Assembly: GCA_001871015.1 (NCBI GenBank)
Contig: MNUO01000005.1
Location: 1-63,328, forward strand
Length of the DNA stretch: 63,328 nt
From: Candidatus Desantisbacteria bacterium CG1_02_38_46
GTDB lineage: Bacteria; Desantisbacteria; UBA1551; UBA1559
Direction: 5' to 3'
The translations under genes and the position numbers were made by a program. The notes beneath the pieces were generated by a model. It was not told the DNA's origin and did no database searches. It saw only the letters and a list, made by a program, of their open reading frames with translations. Shown piece after piece: positions 16,700 to 26,967 of the stretch (the stretch's first letter is position 1; each line of letters begins with the position of its first letter).

Positions 16700-18411
16700 A
16701 AGAGGGCAGGATTATCAAAGTTTCAGGACCTTTAGTGGTTGCAGATAAAATGGAAGGGGCAAAGATGTATGATGTGGTCAGGGTTGGCATTCCCCGATTG
16801 ATTGGTGAAATTATTGAGTTAAGAGCTGACCATGCTTCAATTCAGGTTTACGAGGAGACAACCGGGATTGGTCCTGGTGAGCCGGTATTTTTAACTGATG
16901 AACCACTTTGCGTGGAATTAGGTCCGGGGTTGATTGGTTCTATTTATGATGGAATTCAGCGTCCGTTAGATATTCTCAGAGAGAAAACAGGCGATTACAT
17001 TGTTCGTGGCGTGGAGGCAGATGCATTAAACCGCAAGAAAAAGTGGGAATTTAAAAGTAAAGCAAAGAAGAATGAAAAAATCGGACAGGGAGATATATTG
17101 GGTGAAGTTCAGGAAACATCAGTGGTTACCCATCGAGTTTTACTCCCACCTGGCATTGAAGGAGTGGTGGAGGAAATAAGTGATGGGAAATTTTCAGTTG
17201 ATGATGTTATTGCAAAAGTCAGGTTGAAAAATGGAGGCAGGGAGAATATTACAATGGTGCAGAGGTGGCCTGTGAGAAAGGACAGGCCATGTAAAGAAAA
17301 AATATCACCTGTTGTTCCCCTTGTGACCGGTCAGCGGGTAATAGATACTTTCTTTCCAGTGACAAAGGGTGGAGTGGCTTGTATTCCTGGACCATTTGGG
17401 TCTGGAAAAACTGTGGTGCTCCACGAGATTGCCAAGTGGGCTGATGCAGATATCATTGTTTATGTTGGATGCGGGGAACGTGGAAACGAGATGACTGATG
17501 TTTTAATTGAATTTCCTAAACTTTGCGACCCACGGACAGGCAAATCTTTAATGGAAAGAAGTATACTTATAGCCAATACCTCTAATATGCCTGTTGCCGC
17601 TAGAGAAGCCTCAGTATATACAGGAATTACCCTGGCAGAATATTATAGAGATATGGGTTACGATGTTGCTTTAATGGCTGATTCCACATCAAGGTGGGCT
17701 GAGGCATTAAGAGAAATTTCAGGAAGGCTTGAAGAGATGCCTGGCGAAGAGGGTTATCCTGCATATTTAGGGATGCGCGTTGCTCAATTTTATGAGCGGG
17801 CAGGAAGAGTGGTAACACTGGGAAAGTTGCAAAATCCTTCTAATGATGGAAAGACAGGTTCTTTATCTGTGGTTGGAGCGGTTTCCCCACCAGGTGGCGA
17901 TCTATCTGATGCTGTTGTTCAGGCAACACTTCGGGTAGTCAAGGTTTTCTGGAGTTTAGAGGATAAATTGGCATATAAAAGACATTTCCCAGCCATTAAC
18001 TGGCTTTCAAGTTATTCTCTTTATTTAGATAACATAAAGGATTTTCTAAAAACTGAAATTGGTGAGGATTTTCTTGAACTGCGCAACATGGCGATGAAAA
18101 TTTTACAGGAGGAAGACAAATTATTAGAGATAGCAAGATTGGTAGGCATTGAGTCTCTCTCTATTGAAAACAGGCTAACTCTTGAGATTGCCAGGTCTTT
18201 ACGGGAGGATTTTCTACATCAGAATGCCTTTGACCCAATAGATGTCCATTCTTCTTTATTAAAACAATACAAAATGCTTAAATTAATTATTAATTTTTAT
18301 CACGATTCGTTAGAAAAATTGAAAGCGGGAGGAGCACTGGATGAAATTCTAACATCTCCCATTCGGGATAAGCTCAGAAAATCTAAATTTCTTTCTGAAA
18401 ATGAAATTTAA
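16696..18411 (+). CDS. atpA: V/A-type ATP synthase catalytic subunit A
   Basis: This 571-residue catalytic subunit of the rotary A/V-type ATPase has the P-loop GPFGSGKT near residue 234 and the long non-homologous insert typical of A subunits between about 110 and 200. It couples ATP to ion transport across the inner membrane together with B, D, C, F and membrane subunits. It starts inside the end of nadD (ATGA). The next ATPase gene (B) is 1.5 kb downstream because another gene is inserted between them. Whether it moves H+ or Na+ cannot be told without the K subunit, which is not here. Confidence 0.97.
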   Translation: MKEGRIIKVSGPLVVADKMEGAKMYDVVRVGIPRLIGEIIELRADHASIQVYEETTGIGPGEPVFLTDEPLCVELGPGLIGSIYDGIQRPLDILREKTGDYIVRGVEADALNRKKKWEFKSKAKKNEKIGQGDILGEVQETSVVTHRVLLPPGIEGVVEEISDGKFSVDDVIAKVRLKNGGRENITMVQRWPVRKDRPCKEKISPVVPLVTGQRVIDTFFPVTKGGVACIPGPFGSGKTVVLHEIAKWADADIIVYVGCGERGNEMTDVLIEFPKLCDPRTGKSLMERSILIANTSNMPVAAREASVYTGITLAEYYRDMGYDVALMADSTSRWAEALREISGRLEEMPGEEGYPAYLGMRVAQFYERAGRVVTLGKLQNPSNDGKTGSLSVVGAVSPPGGDLSDAVVQATLRVVKVFWSLEDKLAYKRHFPAINWLSSYSLYLDNIKDFLKTEIGEDFLELRNMAMKILQEEDKLLEIARLVGIESLSIENRLTLEIARSLREDFLHQNAFDPIDVHSSLLKQYKMLKLIINFYHDSLEKLKAGGALDEILTSPIRDKLRKSKFLSENEI

Positions 18412-18441
18412 GTGGGTGATAAAAGAATTTCCAATTGAAAA

Positions 18442-19833
18442 ATGGAAACAAGTAGACATTTAAAAGAATTTATTAACCAGGATGAATCTGAAGCTTTAGA
18501 ATTTAAAGAATCTTTACAATTAAAAGATGAAATTGGGAAGACGATATCTGCTTTCTCAAATTCTAAAGGAGGAAATATCCTTGTTGGAATTTCTGATAAA
18601 AGAAAAATTAAAGGAGTTCAAGTTGGCAAAAGGACAATTATGGAATTGGCAGAATATATAAAGAGAAATACTGATCCACAAATTTTTCCTGAGATAAAAA
18701 TTCACAAACTTGATGAAAAAGAAATAATTTTTATAATTACTAAAGAGTCTCGAGAAAAACCTGTATTTTTCAAAAATTATGTTTATAAAAGAGTTGGGAA
18801 TACAAATCAAAGAATATCTTCTTCAGAAATAAGGAAATTAGCGAAAGAGATTAAGGAGAAGGTTTACTGGGATGAGCAAATCTGTGAAGAAGCGGATTTA
18901 GATGATATTGAGTGGAACTTTGTAAAAGAAGTTTTTATTCCACTTTATGAAAAAGTTTCTGAAAAAAGAATTGTTGGTAAACCCATAGATTTATTAAAGT
19001 CTTTGAATTGTATAATCGATGATAAGCCAACTAACGCGGGGATACTACTTTTTGGTGAAGAACCACAAAAATTCTTCAGGAGTGCATATGTTGCATTAGC
19101 AAGATATAAAGGTAAAGACGTTGATATTGAAAGATTAGATTACAAGGAGTTTACTGGTAATTTATTCAGACAGATTGACCAATGCAATGCCTATATAATT
19201 GAGCACATTGCTGTAATGTCAAAACTCCAGCCAGGTGAAATCAGGCGCGAAGACATACCAGAGTATGGGAAATTTTCTATCAGAGAATTGATTACTAATG
19301 CTGTGTGCCATAGAAACTACGAGGATTGGGGAAGCAAGGTGATAATAAAAATGTTTACTGATAGAATAGAATTTTACAATCGAGGTGGCTTACCAGAAGG
19401 AATAACTCCTAGAAATATTGTTACAGAACAATATTCAAGGAATCCTACCATTGCAAGAATTTTGGCAAAAGTTGAATACATTGAAGAACTTGGGGAAGGA
19501 TGGGATAAAATAATAAAAGAGCATAAGATGCACTCCTTAAAACCAAAACCGCCACTGATAAAAGCAAATAAATTCAGTGTGCTTGTTACTATCTTTTCAA
19601 CAAAAGATAAATTTGAAGAAAAAATATTTATTAAACTCAATGAACGCCAAAGAAAAGCTCTTGAATATGTAAAAAAGGAAGGGCACATTACCAATACTGA
19701 CTACAGGAAAATATTCCCTGGAATTACAGATAGAACAGTTCTCAACGATTTAAAGGATCTGGTAACTAAGGGTGTATTGAAAAGAATTGGGAAGACTAAG
19801 GGTGCATATTATATGTTGAGAATTCCGAAATAA
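18442..19833 (+). CDS. AlbA_2/Schlafen-like putative regulator or RNA/DNA-acting ATPase
   Basis: The 463-residue protein has an N-terminal AlbA_2 domain (EALEFKESL... SNSKGGNILVGISDK, about 10-130), a middle domain like the GHKL-type ATPase of RecG-annotated regulators (IRELITNAVCHRNYEDWGS near 280, then RIEFYNRGGLPEGI), and a C-terminal winged helix (about 395-460: TDRTVLNDLKDLVTKGVLKR). Such proteins are usually called transcriptional regulators and often have defence or toxin neighbours. Here the gene separates V-ATPase A and B. An 11-bp tandem repeat covers its stop codon. It looks like an insertion into the ATPase operon. Confidence 0.85.
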   Translation: METSRHLKEFINQDESEALEFKESLQLKDEIGKTISAFSNSKGGNILVGISDKRKIKGVQVGKRTIMELAEYIKRNTDPQIFPEIKIHKLDEKEIIFIITKESREKPVFFKNYVYKRVGNTNQRISSSEIRKLAKEIKEKVYWDEQICEEADLDDIEWNFVKEVFIPLYEKVSEKRIVGKPIDLLKSLNCIIDDKPTNAGILLFGEEPQKFFRSAYVALARYKGKDVDIERLDYKEFTGNLFRQIDQCNAYIIEHIAVMSKLQPGEIRREDIPEYGKFSIRELITNAVCHRNYEDWGSKVIIKMFTDRIEFYNRGGLPEGITPRNIVTEQYSRNPTIARILAKVEYIEELGEGWDKIIKEHKMHSLKPKPPLIKANKFSVLVTIFSTKDKFEEKIFIKLNERQRKALEYVKKEGHITNTDYRKIFPGITDRTVLNDLKDLVTKGVLKRIGKTKGAYYMLRIPK

Positions 19834-19853
19834 TTCCGAAATAATTCCGAAAT
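19821..19853. repeat. Tandem 11-bp repeat (aattccgaaat x3)
   Basis: Three exact head-to-tail copies of aattccgaaat cover the end of the AlbA_2 gene; the stop codon (TAA, 19831-19833) lies at the junction of copies one and two. A partial fourth copy follows. Replication slippage could create or remove units without changing the protein, because the first copy already ends the frame. Confidence 0.9.
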
Positions 19854-19963
19854 AATAATTATAGAGTATATAAAGTGATTTAAAAACTCGGCACACCGAC
19901 TTGGCATGATGTTTCTAATATTTGTGGCGTTAGGAATTTTCTAAAACATACAGGGAGGGAAAG

Positions 19964-21358
19964 TTGTTAAAAGAATATTTGACAGTGTCCTCTATTGCCG
20001 GACCACTGGTGCTGGTAAAAAATATAGAGGAAGTAAAATATGGGGAATTAGCGGAAATTGAATCTATAACAGGTGAAATCAGAAGGGGCAGGGTACTGGA
20101 GGTTTCCAGTGATGTAGCACTTGTTCAATTATTTGAAGAATCCCGGGGACTTGATATCTTTAAGAGTAAGGTAAGGTTTCTGGGGAAAGGTATAGAATTA
20201 GGTGTTTCACCGGATATGTTAGGCAGGATATTTGATGGTCTGGGTAAGCCTATTGACGCAAGCCCCAGACCGATTTCGGAAAAATATATAGATGTGAATG
20301 GTTCTCCTATTAATCCATTTGCCCGTGATTACCCTGATGAATTTATTCAAACCGGTATATCAGCCATTGATGGAATGAACCCAATTGTCCGGGGTCAGAA
20401 ATTGCCAATTTTTTCAGGCACCGGCTTACCACACAATCGACTGGCAGCACAGATTGCACGTCAATCTCGCGTTCTTCCGGGTACCACGCCTAAAGGCGGC
20501 GGGGTGCAGGAAAAATTTGGCGTTGTATTTGGTGCAATGGGAATTACTTTCGAAGAAGCGTCATTTTTCATATCACAATTTCGGGAAACCGGTGCAATTG
20601 AAAGAGCAGTGCTTTTTATCAATCTGGCTGATGACCCGGCAATTGAAAGGATTGCAACACCCCGGCTGGCATTGACTACAGCAGAATACTTTGCATTTGA
20701 AAAAAATATGCATATACTTGTAATTCTTACGGATATGACCAATTATGCCGAGGCATTGAGGGAAGTTTCTGCTGCCCGCAAAGAGATTCCTGGCAGACGT
20801 GGTTACCCCGGTTACTTATATACTGACCTTGCGACAATGTATGAAAGAGCAGGGCGTATTAAAGGTAAAACTGGCTCAATAACCCAGATACCTGTTCTTA
20901 CAATGCCTGAGGATGACAAGACTCATCCAATTCCAGACCTCACAGGATATATTACAGAAGGGCAGATTATATTGAGCCGTGAGTTGCAGAGAAGAGGGAT
21001 TTATCCTCCAATTGATGTCATGCCTTCACTTTCAAGATTGAAAGACAAAGGAATTGGTCCAGATAAAACCAGGGAGGACCATGCGGATTTGCTCAATCAA
21101 TTATTTGCCTGCTATGCTCGCGGCAGGGAAGCAAAGGAACTTGCAGTTATACTCGGGGAAGAATCATTATCAGAGATGGATAAAGTATATTTGAAATTTT
21201 CAGATTCCTTTGAAGAAAAATTTATCCAGCAGGCTGAATTTGAAAAGAGGGATGTGTTAGAGACTCTTGATTTAGGCTGGAAGTTATTGTCAGCGTTCCC
21301 GGCAAGTGAACTCTCCCGTGTGCATGAGGAATATATCCAGAAATACCTTAAAAAATAG
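19964..21358 (+). CDS. atpB: V/A-type ATP synthase subunit B
   Basis: The non-catalytic nucleotide-binding subunit, 464 residues, with the family's [12 protein letters not shown] start, [13 protein letters not shown] near 146 in place of a P-loop, and [20 protein letters not shown] near 350. It starts at TTG 19964 with gggaggga placed 4-5 bases upstream. The 130-base gap before it is not explained by coding sequence. Subunit D follows after 13 bases. Confidence 0.97.
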   Translation: MLKEYLTVSSIAGPLVLVKNIEEVKYGELAEIESITGEIRRGRVLEVSSDVALVQLFEESRGLDIFKSKVRFLGKGIELGVSPDMLGRIFDGLGKPIDASPRPISEKYIDVNGSPINPFARDYPDEFIQTGISAIDGMNPIVRGQKLPIFSGTGLPHNRLAAQIARQSRVLPGTTPKGGGVQEKFGVVFGAMGITFEEASFFISQFRETGAIERAVLFINLADDPAIERIATPRLALTTAEYFAFEKNMHILVILTDMTNYAEALREVSAARKEIPGRRGYPGYLYTDLATMYERAGRIKGKTGSITQIPVLTMPEDDKTHPIPDLTGYITEGQIILSRELQRRGIYPPIDVMPSLSRLKDKGIGPDKTREDHADLLNQLFACYARGREAKELAVILGEESLSEMDKVYLKFSDSFEEKFIQQAEFEKRDVLETLDLGWKLLSAFPASELSRVHEEYIQKYLKK

Positions 21359-21371
21359 ACGAGGAACTGAA

Positions 21372-21992
21372 ATGATTATGGCAGTGAATCCGACACGAAT
21401 GGAATTATTGCGATTGAGGAAAAGATTGATGCTCGCTCGCAGGGGACATAAACTGCTCAGGGATAAACAGGATGAACTGCTGCGCCACTTTTTAAGCTTA
21501 ATTAAGAGATGGAAGGACGCAAGGGAAGGCGTAGAGAATGGATTGGTTCAGGGTTTTGGGCTTTTTCTAAGAGCATTTCTCGTTATACCCGGATATGTTT
21601 TGTATGAATCCTGCATAAGGCCTGGCGTAGAGACAGTTCTTTCTTGCTCGAGCAGGCAAATAACCAGTGTTCGCCTGCCCCAATTCTCTATAGAGGTTAA
21701 AGGTGACCCAATTGCGTATGGATTTGTTAATACAACTTTCTCACTTGATAAGGCAATTTTATCATACTTAAATTTGTTTCAGGACTTAATAAAATTAGCA
21801 GAATTGGAAAAAGCAGTGATTTTACTGGCTGAGGAAATAAAGAAGACGAGACGGCGCGTGAATGCCCTTGAGTATGTCCTTATACCTAATCTTGAAGAAA
21901 CCATAAAATATATCTTCATGAAATTAGAGGAGTTCGAAAGAGGAAACCTCGTTCGATTAATGAAAGTTAAGGAAATTGTGAGAGCACATTAA
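21372..21992 (+). CDS. atpD: V/A-type ATP synthase subunit D (central stalk)
   Basis: Subunit D forms the rotor shaft between the A3B3 head and the membrane ring. The 206-residue protein has the typical start (VNPTRMELLRLRKRLMLARR) and the C-terminal RRVNALEYVLIPNLEETIKY signature, flanked by long helices. ATG 21372 is spaced correctly from GAGG; the frame extends back to 21306 inside atpB. The next gene begins one base after the stop. Confidence 0.95.
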   Translation: MIMAVNPTRMELLRLRKRLMLARRGHKLLRDKQDELLRHFLSLIKRWKDAREGVENGLVQGFGLFLRAFLVIPGYVLYESCIRPGVETVLSCSSRQITSVRLPQFSIEVKGDPIAYGFVNTTFSLDKAILSYLNLFQDLIKLAELEKAVILLAEEIKKTRRRVNALEYVLIPNLEETIKYIFMKLEEFERGNLVRLMKVKEIVRAH

Positions 21993-23384
21993 ATGAAATT
22001 CAAAGATTTACTTTACACCCTACACTTCGTCCTTTATGCTATTTTGATTGCAGGGTGCGCAACAACTAAAATTGCAAGAAAACCACAGGAATACGATTAC
22101 CGTGCATACCTTCACTATAGCATAGGGGCGGTGCGGGAATGCGAGGGATTAATTGATGAGGCAATTGCTGAATATGAGAAGGCATTGCTATACGCATCCC
22201 AGGAGACTCTTATTCACCAGTATTTAGGAATTCTCTATGATAAGAAGGGATTCAAGGATAAGGCATTTGAGGAATTTAAAAAATCAATAGAGGTTGAACC
22301 AGATAATCCGAGAGCACATTTTATTCTTGGGAATTTCTTTCAGAATGAAGAAAAGTGGAAGGAAGCAGAAAAAGAGTTTAAAAAAGTTATTAAGTTATCT
22401 CCCGAATATGTAGAGGCATATTTTTCATTGGGAACTATCTATACTCATCTGGAAAAATACAGAAATGCAGTAGAGAATTATAACAAGGTGACCTTGATTG
22501 TTCCAGATAATCCAATCCCATATTATAATTTAGGTTTTTGCTATACAAAATTAAACGATAATCAAAAAGCTGTTTCCTGTTACAAAAAGGCAGCACAGCT
22601 GGACCCTAAATGGGCATCTCCGTATTTCAATCTGGGCATTCTATATGAGGCCAACGGTGATACACAAAGCGCTCTAAAGTCATGGGAGAGATTCATAGAT
22701 TTAAATCCGAAGGACCCAGAGCCTTATTTAAGAATTGGTTATCTATACTTTCAGATAAATATGTATGACAGGGCCATCATCTATATGAAAAGAGCGTTAA
22801 ATATGGATCCCAAAAGGGAAAAATTATTCCCTCAAGTTTATTTTCTTTTAGGAATTGCTTATACTAACTTGCATCAAAACAAGGAGGCAATTGAGGTTTA
22901 TAATAAGTTCTTAGAATTAGAACCCAAAAATGAAATTGTCCGTTATAATCTAAGTGCCCTGCACGATAAAGAGGGGCATTTTGAAGATGCAGTAAATGGA
23001 TTCAGATATTTAATTAAAATCAATCCAAAATGTGCGGATGCATTGAATTATTTAGGGTATATATTTGCTGAGAAAGGAGATAACCTCAAGGAGGCGGAAG
23101 AACTAATTAAAAGTGCGCTCAAGATAGAACCAAACAACGGATATTTTATTGATAGTCTTGGATGGGTTTACTTTAAAATGGGGCTTTATAAGGAAGCTTT
23201 AAGAGAGTTGAAGAGAGCAGTCCGATTTACCCCTAATGACCCCATTATCTATGACCATTTAGGTGATGCTTACATCAAAAATGGAATGGAGAGAGAGGCT
23301 ATTTCCTCCTGGCAAAAATCACTCCAGTTGCAGAAGGACAATGAGGAAATAAGAAAGAAGATTCGAGAGTGGCAAGGGGAGTGA
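21993..23384 (+). CDS. TPR lipoprotein
   Basis: This 463-residue protein has an N-terminal hydrophobic segment with lipobox IAGC (Cys near residue 22), so it is likely anchored to a membrane on the periplasmic side. The rest is a run of about ten TPR units, recognisable by repeated W/Y-x2-LG-x2-Y and P-x2-A patterns (for example PIPYYNLGFCYTKLNDNQKA). TPR proteins hold partners; the partner is unknown. It starts directly after atpD and could be read with it, but the following gene has its own promoter. PilF/PilW-like pilus assembly proteins are one possibility given the pilus genes downstream. Confidence 0.88.
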   Translation: MKFKDLLYTLHFVLYAILIAGCATTKIARKPQEYDYRAYLHYSIGAVRECEGLIDEAIAEYEKALLYASQETLIHQYLGILYDKKGFKDKAFEEFKKSIEVEPDNPRAHFILGNFFQNEEKWKEAEKEFKKVIKLSPEYVEAYFSLGTIYTHLEKYRNAVENYNKVTLIVPDNPIPYYNLGFCYTKLNDNQKAVSCYKKAAQLDPKWASPYFNLGILYEANGDTQSALKSWERFIDLNPKDPEPYLRIGYLYFQINMYDRAIIYMKRALNMDPKREKLFPQVYFLLGIAYTNLHQNKEAIEVYNKFLELEPKNEIVRYNLSALHDKEGHFEDAVNGFRYLIKINPKCADALNYLGYIFAEKGDNLKEAEELIKSALKIEPNNGYFIDSLGWVYFKMGLYKEALRELKRAVRFTPNDPIIYDHLGDAYIKNGMEREAISSWQKSLQLQKDNEEIRKKIREWQGE

Positions 23385-23411
23385 ACGAGATTACTGGAGA
23401 GTGAAAATCAT

Positions 23412-23440
23412 TTGACAAATTTATAAAACTGTGTTATAAT
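23412..23440 (+). promoter_or_regulatory. Sigma-70 promoter, near-perfect
   Basis: TTGACA (23412-23417) and TATAAT (23435-23440) are both consensus and are separated by 17 bases, the ideal spacing. It lies in the 139-base gap after the TPR lipoprotein gene and should drive the zinc-finger/ExeA/PilB cluster. The predicted transcript starts just before the first R1 hairpin, which would therefore be in the 5' leader. Confidence 0.85.
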
Positions 23441-23446
23441 TATGCA

Positions 23447-23511
23447 ATATCAGGACTAAAGTCCTGAGTTACATAGTCAGATGTGTAACTCAAACCTTTA
23501 GGTTTGATATT
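23447..23511. repeat. R1 hairpin repeats, 2 copies
   Basis: Two hairpins in the leader of the zinc-finger gene: CAGGAC-TAAA-GTCCTG (23451-23466) and CAAACC-TTTA-GGTTTG (23491-23506), each flanked by gagttac or gtaactc. The stems differ but stay fully paired. Confidence 0.9.
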
Positions 23512-23523
23512 AGGGGTAAAATA

Positions 23524-24330
23524 ATGCCTGAAGACAAAGTAAAAGAATATACTGAAGAATCACTGAACAGATTGAATCTCTCAATTGATGCCAAGGTATT
23601 GCTGCAGAAGATTAACTATAAGCCTGAGGCCGTAGAGATTATAGAAGATAAATTGAGGGCTTTTTGTCCAGTTCATAAAGACAAGAACTTCAGAACTCTG
23701 ATGGTGGATTTGAAGAGTAATCATTTCAAATGTCATTATCTCCAGTGTGAGGGATATAAAGGTGGAAATTTGCTTTATCTTTATAGTATAGCACAGAAAT
23801 GCAATCTTGGTGAGTCAGCACTTTTCTGGAGCAAAACATTAAATGTTCCATTAGAGGAAATAAAAGCTCCGGAGGAAGAAAAGATTGAAGCTGTTCCTGC
23901 TCCTGCTGCGGCAAAGGCAGGGGTTGAGGAGGACCATTTTGCTAAGGGAGTTTCATTCTATACGAGGAACTTGCTCGGGGAGGCAATAAAGGAATTTGAA
24001 CTTGTCCTTCAAGAAACGCCAGTTAAGGAACTCGAAGTGCGGAATATGTTAGGGCTTTGTTTTATGAAACAGGGAAGTCACGAAAAGGCAGTTGAAGAAT
24101 TTAAGAAGGGATTGGAATGTAAGGGTAGAGAGGAAAAAGAATACAAAGGTCTTAAGTATAACCTGGGCCGTGTATATGAAGCATCCGGTAAGATGAAAGA
24201 ATCCCTGGAAATATTCAAGGCGATTTATGAACAGGACCCAAAATATCAAGATATTGAACAAAGGATGAAGAAGCTTGAAGCTGTTGAGGGTGCACCAGCA
24301 CCCCGCAAAATTAAAATCTCATACGTATAG
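23524..24330 (+). CDS. CHC2-type zinc-finger protein with TPR domain
   Basis: The 268-residue protein begins with a DnaG-like CHC2 zinc-finger domain: C48-x2-H51, then C70 and C75, followed by EGYKGGNLLYLYSIA as in the primase finger. The last pair is C-x4-C rather than the C-x2-C of DnaG. There is no primase catalytic domain; after a Pro/Ala-rich linker (about 120-138) come about three TPR-like repeats (140-255). A role in binding nucleic acid or in assembling a complex is possible. It heads a cluster with ExeA-like and PilB ATPases, so a link to pilus or secretion is likely. I know of no named family. Confidence 0.8.
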   Translation: MPEDKVKEYTEESLNRLNLSIDAKVLLQKINYKPEAVEIIEDKLRAFCPVHKDKNFRTLMVDLKSNHFKCHYLQCEGYKGGNLLYLYSIAQKCNLGESALFWSKTLNVPLEEIKAPEEEKIEAVPAPAAAKAGVEEDHFAKGVSFYTRNLLGEAIKEFELVLQETPVKELEVRNMLGLCFMKQGSHEKAVEEFKKGLECKGREEKEYKGLKYNLGRVYEASGKMKESLEIFKAIYEQDPKYQDIEQRMKKLEAVEGAPAPRKIKISYV

Positions 24331-24351
24331 GTGTCAGGTCGCCCTGACACC
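24330..24351. repeat. R3-type perfect palindrome before the ExeA-like gene
   Basis: GGTGTCAGG-TCGC-CCTGACACC makes a 9-bp perfect stem with a 4-base loop. It overlaps the last base of the zinc-finger gene's stop codon and abuts an ATG at 24352. Because no ribosome site fits that ATG, I place the start of the next gene at 24364. Confidence 0.85.
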
Positions 24352-24363
24352 ATGGAGAAGAAA

Positions 24364-25254
24364 ATGGATTATTTGGAATTTTATCACCTCAAAGAAATTC
24401 CATTTGCTAATGCTCCTGATTTGCGTTTCTATTATGACGGTTATCAGTATGGATATACTGAAGAAAGAATTATTCATGTGATTGACCAGATGGGCGGATT
24501 GGCAGTTATTATAGGTGGAATGGGAATGGGTAAAAGTATTCTTGCGCGCCATCTGCTTGAGAGCCTGACTGGTAAAGGTATCGAATATGAATGCGGACTG
24601 ATGATCATTGTCCATACTGCAATAACTGCAAGCTGGTTATTAAAAAAAATTGCTATTCAGCTTGGCGTCACAGACCCTGCAGATGAAAAAGTTAACCTTA
24701 TAACTCAACTATTTAACCGACTTATAGAAATTCAGGAAGAAGGAAGAAAAGCAGTTGTGTTAATAGATGAAGCAAATATGCTGCAAACAAGGGAAATAAT
24801 GGAAGAGTTTCGCGGTTTATTAAACCTTGAGGTTCCCGGAAAGAAATTGGTCACATTTGTATTCTTCGGCATGCCTGAACTTGATGAGTATCTTAAATTG
24901 GATGAGCCTCTTCGTCAGCGTGTGGCATTGCGCATAGCGCTCAAACAATTTTCAGAAGAAGCTACAAAAGAATATATCCTGCACAGGTTGAAGAGAGCGA
25001 ATTCAGAAAAGAGTATGTCTGTATTTCCCGAGGATGTTCTTAAATTGATTCACATCTATTCTAAAGGCACACCCAGATTGGTCAATACCATTTGTGATAA
25101 CGCATTGTTAGAAGGTTTTCTTAAAAGAGAAGAGAAGATTACTCCCCAGATAATAGAGCAAGTAAGTGGAGAGTTGATGCTAAAGGAGTTATTACCCGAA
25201 GAAATTCAAGACAGAAAACCAAAGAAGGAAACAAAAATATCTCCAGTAGGATGA
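24364..25254 (+). CDS. ExeA/GspA-like AAA ATPase
   Basis: From ATG 24364 (296 residues) the protein begins MDYLEFYHLKEIPFANAPD, the usual ExeA start, followed by a P-loop GGMGMGKS at 51-58 and Walker B VVLIDEAN at 131-138. ExeA helps insert the secretin through peptidoglycan in type II secretion, and homologues occur with type IV pilus genes. There is no C-terminal peptidoglycan-binding domain, so the protein is probably fully cytoplasmic. A GGAG five bases upstream supports this start over 24352 or GTG 24331. PilB-like genes follow after 3 bases. Confidence 0.87.
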   Translation: MDYLEFYHLKEIPFANAPDLRFYYDGYQYGYTEERIIHVIDQMGGLAVIIGGMGMGKSILARHLLESLTGKGIEYECGLMIIVHTAITASWLLKKIAIQLGVTDPADEKVNLITQLFNRLIEIQEEGRKAVVLIDEANMLQTREIMEEFRGLLNLEVPGKKLVTFVFFGMPELDEYLKLDEPLRQRVALRIALKQFSEEATKEYILHRLKRANSEKSMSVFPEDVLKLIHIYSKGTPRLVNTICDNALLEGFLKREEKITPQIIEQVSGELMLKELLPEEIQDRKPKKETKISPVG

Positions 25255-25257
25255 CCT

Positions 25258-26967
25258 ATGATTAAGAAGAGATTTGGTGAAATTCTAACAGAAAAGAAAA
25301 TTATTACTGATGACCAGTTGAAAACCGCCCTGGATATTCAGAAGAAAGAGGGCGGAACCCTCGGGCAAACTCTTGTCAGGCTTGGTTATGTTCCTGAAGA
25401 TGTAATGAGCCGGGAACTAAGTGAATTCTATGGTATTCCCTACCTGAAACTGAGCGATTATGAAATTGACTCTACTGCTCTTTCAGTGATTCCTGAGGAA
25501 GTTGTGCGCAAATACAGCGTTCTTCCACTTGATAAAATTGGTAAAACTCTCACTGTGGCAATTTCAGACTTCAATAATGTTATAGTGTTAGATGAATTGC
25601 GTGCAGTTACGGGTTGCCAGGTAATTCCTCTTGCAGCAAGCTCGCAAGAAATTACTGCAGCTATAGATAAATATTACAAGAAAGATTCGCTTGAAGACGC
25701 TATAAAAGATATGAACGAAGAAGAGCAAAAATTGGAGGTTACAACCAGTGAAGAAGAGAAATTCAAGACTACAGAGCTTCAGGCACAAGCAGAAGATGCG
25801 CCGGCAGTGAAATTAGTAAGCTTCATCATTATGCAGGCAATTGATGACCGTGCAAGTGATATACATATCGAACCATATGAAGATGAGCTGCGTATTCGCT
25901 TAAGAATTGACGGTGTGCTCTATGAAATTAATCCACAACCTCCCAAGAAGATGCATAAAGCAATTGTTTCGCGTATAAAAATCTTAGCAAACCTTGACAT
26001 TGCTGAACAAAGGCTTGCTCAGGATGGACGTCTTAGAGTTAAGGCAAGGGATAAAATCATGGATTTACGTATATCAACACTTCCAACAATTTTTGGAGAA
26101 AAAGTAGTTATGAGGATACTGGATAAGACAATTCTTGGTTATGATTTTAAACAACTCGGCGTGGAACCCGAGGATGTTGGTAGATTTGAAGAAGCAATGG
26201 ATGTTCCATATGGAATGATACTTGTAACCGGCCCAACGAGTTGTGGTAAAACTACAACTCTTTACACGATATTAAATCAACTCAATTCTTCCCGCGATAA
26301 CCTGATTACTGTTGAGGACCCTGTGGAATATCAAATAAGGGGAATAAACCAGATGCAGGTCAGACCTGACATCGGGCTTACATGGGAAATAGGATTGCGT
26401 GCAATATTGCGTCAGGACCCTGATACCATAATGATAGGAGAGATCAGAGACCTGGAGTCCGTAGAAATGGCTATTAAATCTGCTTTAACAGGACATCTGG
26501 TTCTGTCCACTATTCATACAAATAGTGCTTGTGCTACAATTAGCCGCCTCATAAATATGGGTGCAGAACCATTTCTTATCACAGCTTCTCTGGTGTTAGT
26601 AGTTTCGCAGAGATTAATCCGCAATGTTTGTCCACAGTGCAAGGAGGCTTTCAAGCCCCTCAAGGAATTCTTAGACAGGGCAAACATAACAGGCGCTGAG
26701 GCAAAAAATATAATGTTCTATCGTGGAACAGGATGTGATTATTGTAGAAATTCTGGATATCGTGGTCGGGCAGCAATTTTTGAAGTCCTTACGCTTAACA
26801 GGCATTTAAAAGAGTTAATTCTTGAGGGTGCTACTCCTCCTGTTCTTGAAGAAGCAGCTAAAAAGGAACTCGGTTTCCGCACAATGGGTGAAATTGCTAT
26901 ATCCAAAGCCAGGAAGGGCATAACTACTCTCGAAGAGGCATTGAGCTTGACTATTGCGGAGGAATGA
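25258..26967 (+). CDS. PilB/GspE-family pilus assembly or secretion ATPase (copy 1)
   Basis: The 569-residue protein has an N-terminal GspE domain (about 1-150), a central linker, and the ATPase: P-loop GPTSCGKT near 324, Walker B-like DTIMIGEIRD near 390, and two Cys pairs (CPQC near 458, CDYC near 492) that hold zinc. It powers pilin polymerisation or type II secretion at the inner membrane. The P-loop has SC where most relatives have GS. It is followed by a close paralogue overlapping by four bases. Confidence 0.94.
   Translation: MIKKRFGEILTEKKIITDDQLKTALDIQKKEGGTLGQTLVRLGYVPEDVMSRELSEFYGIPYLKLSDYEIDSTALSVIPEEVVRKYSVLPLDKIGKTLTVAISDFNNVIVLDELRAVTGCQVIPLAASSQEITAAIDKYYKKDSLEDAIKDMNEEEQKLEVTTSEEEKFKTTELQAQAEDAPAVKLVSFIIMQAIDDRASDIHIEPYEDELRIRLRIDGVLYEINPQPPKKMHKAIVSRIKILANLDIAEQRLAQDGRLRVKARDKIMDLRISTLPTIFGEKVVMRILDKTILGYDFKQLGVEPEDVGRFEEAMDVPYGMILVTGPTSCGKTTTLYTILNQLNSSRDNLITVEDPVEYQIRGINQMQVRPDIGLTWEIGLRAILRQDPDTIMIGEIRDLESVEMAIKSALTGHLVLSTIHTNSACATISRLINMGAEPFLITASLVLVVSQRLIRNVCPQCKEAFKPLKEFLDRANITGAEAKNIMFYRGTGCDYCRNSGYRGRAAIFEVLTLNRHLKELILEGATPPVLEEAAKKELGFRTMGEIAISKARKGITTLEEALSLTIAEE

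Noticed and set aside
19901-19917. Sigma-54 promoter before V-ATPase B (ttggcatgatgtttcta)
   Set aside because: The -24 GG is present but the -12 GC is missing at the required spacing.
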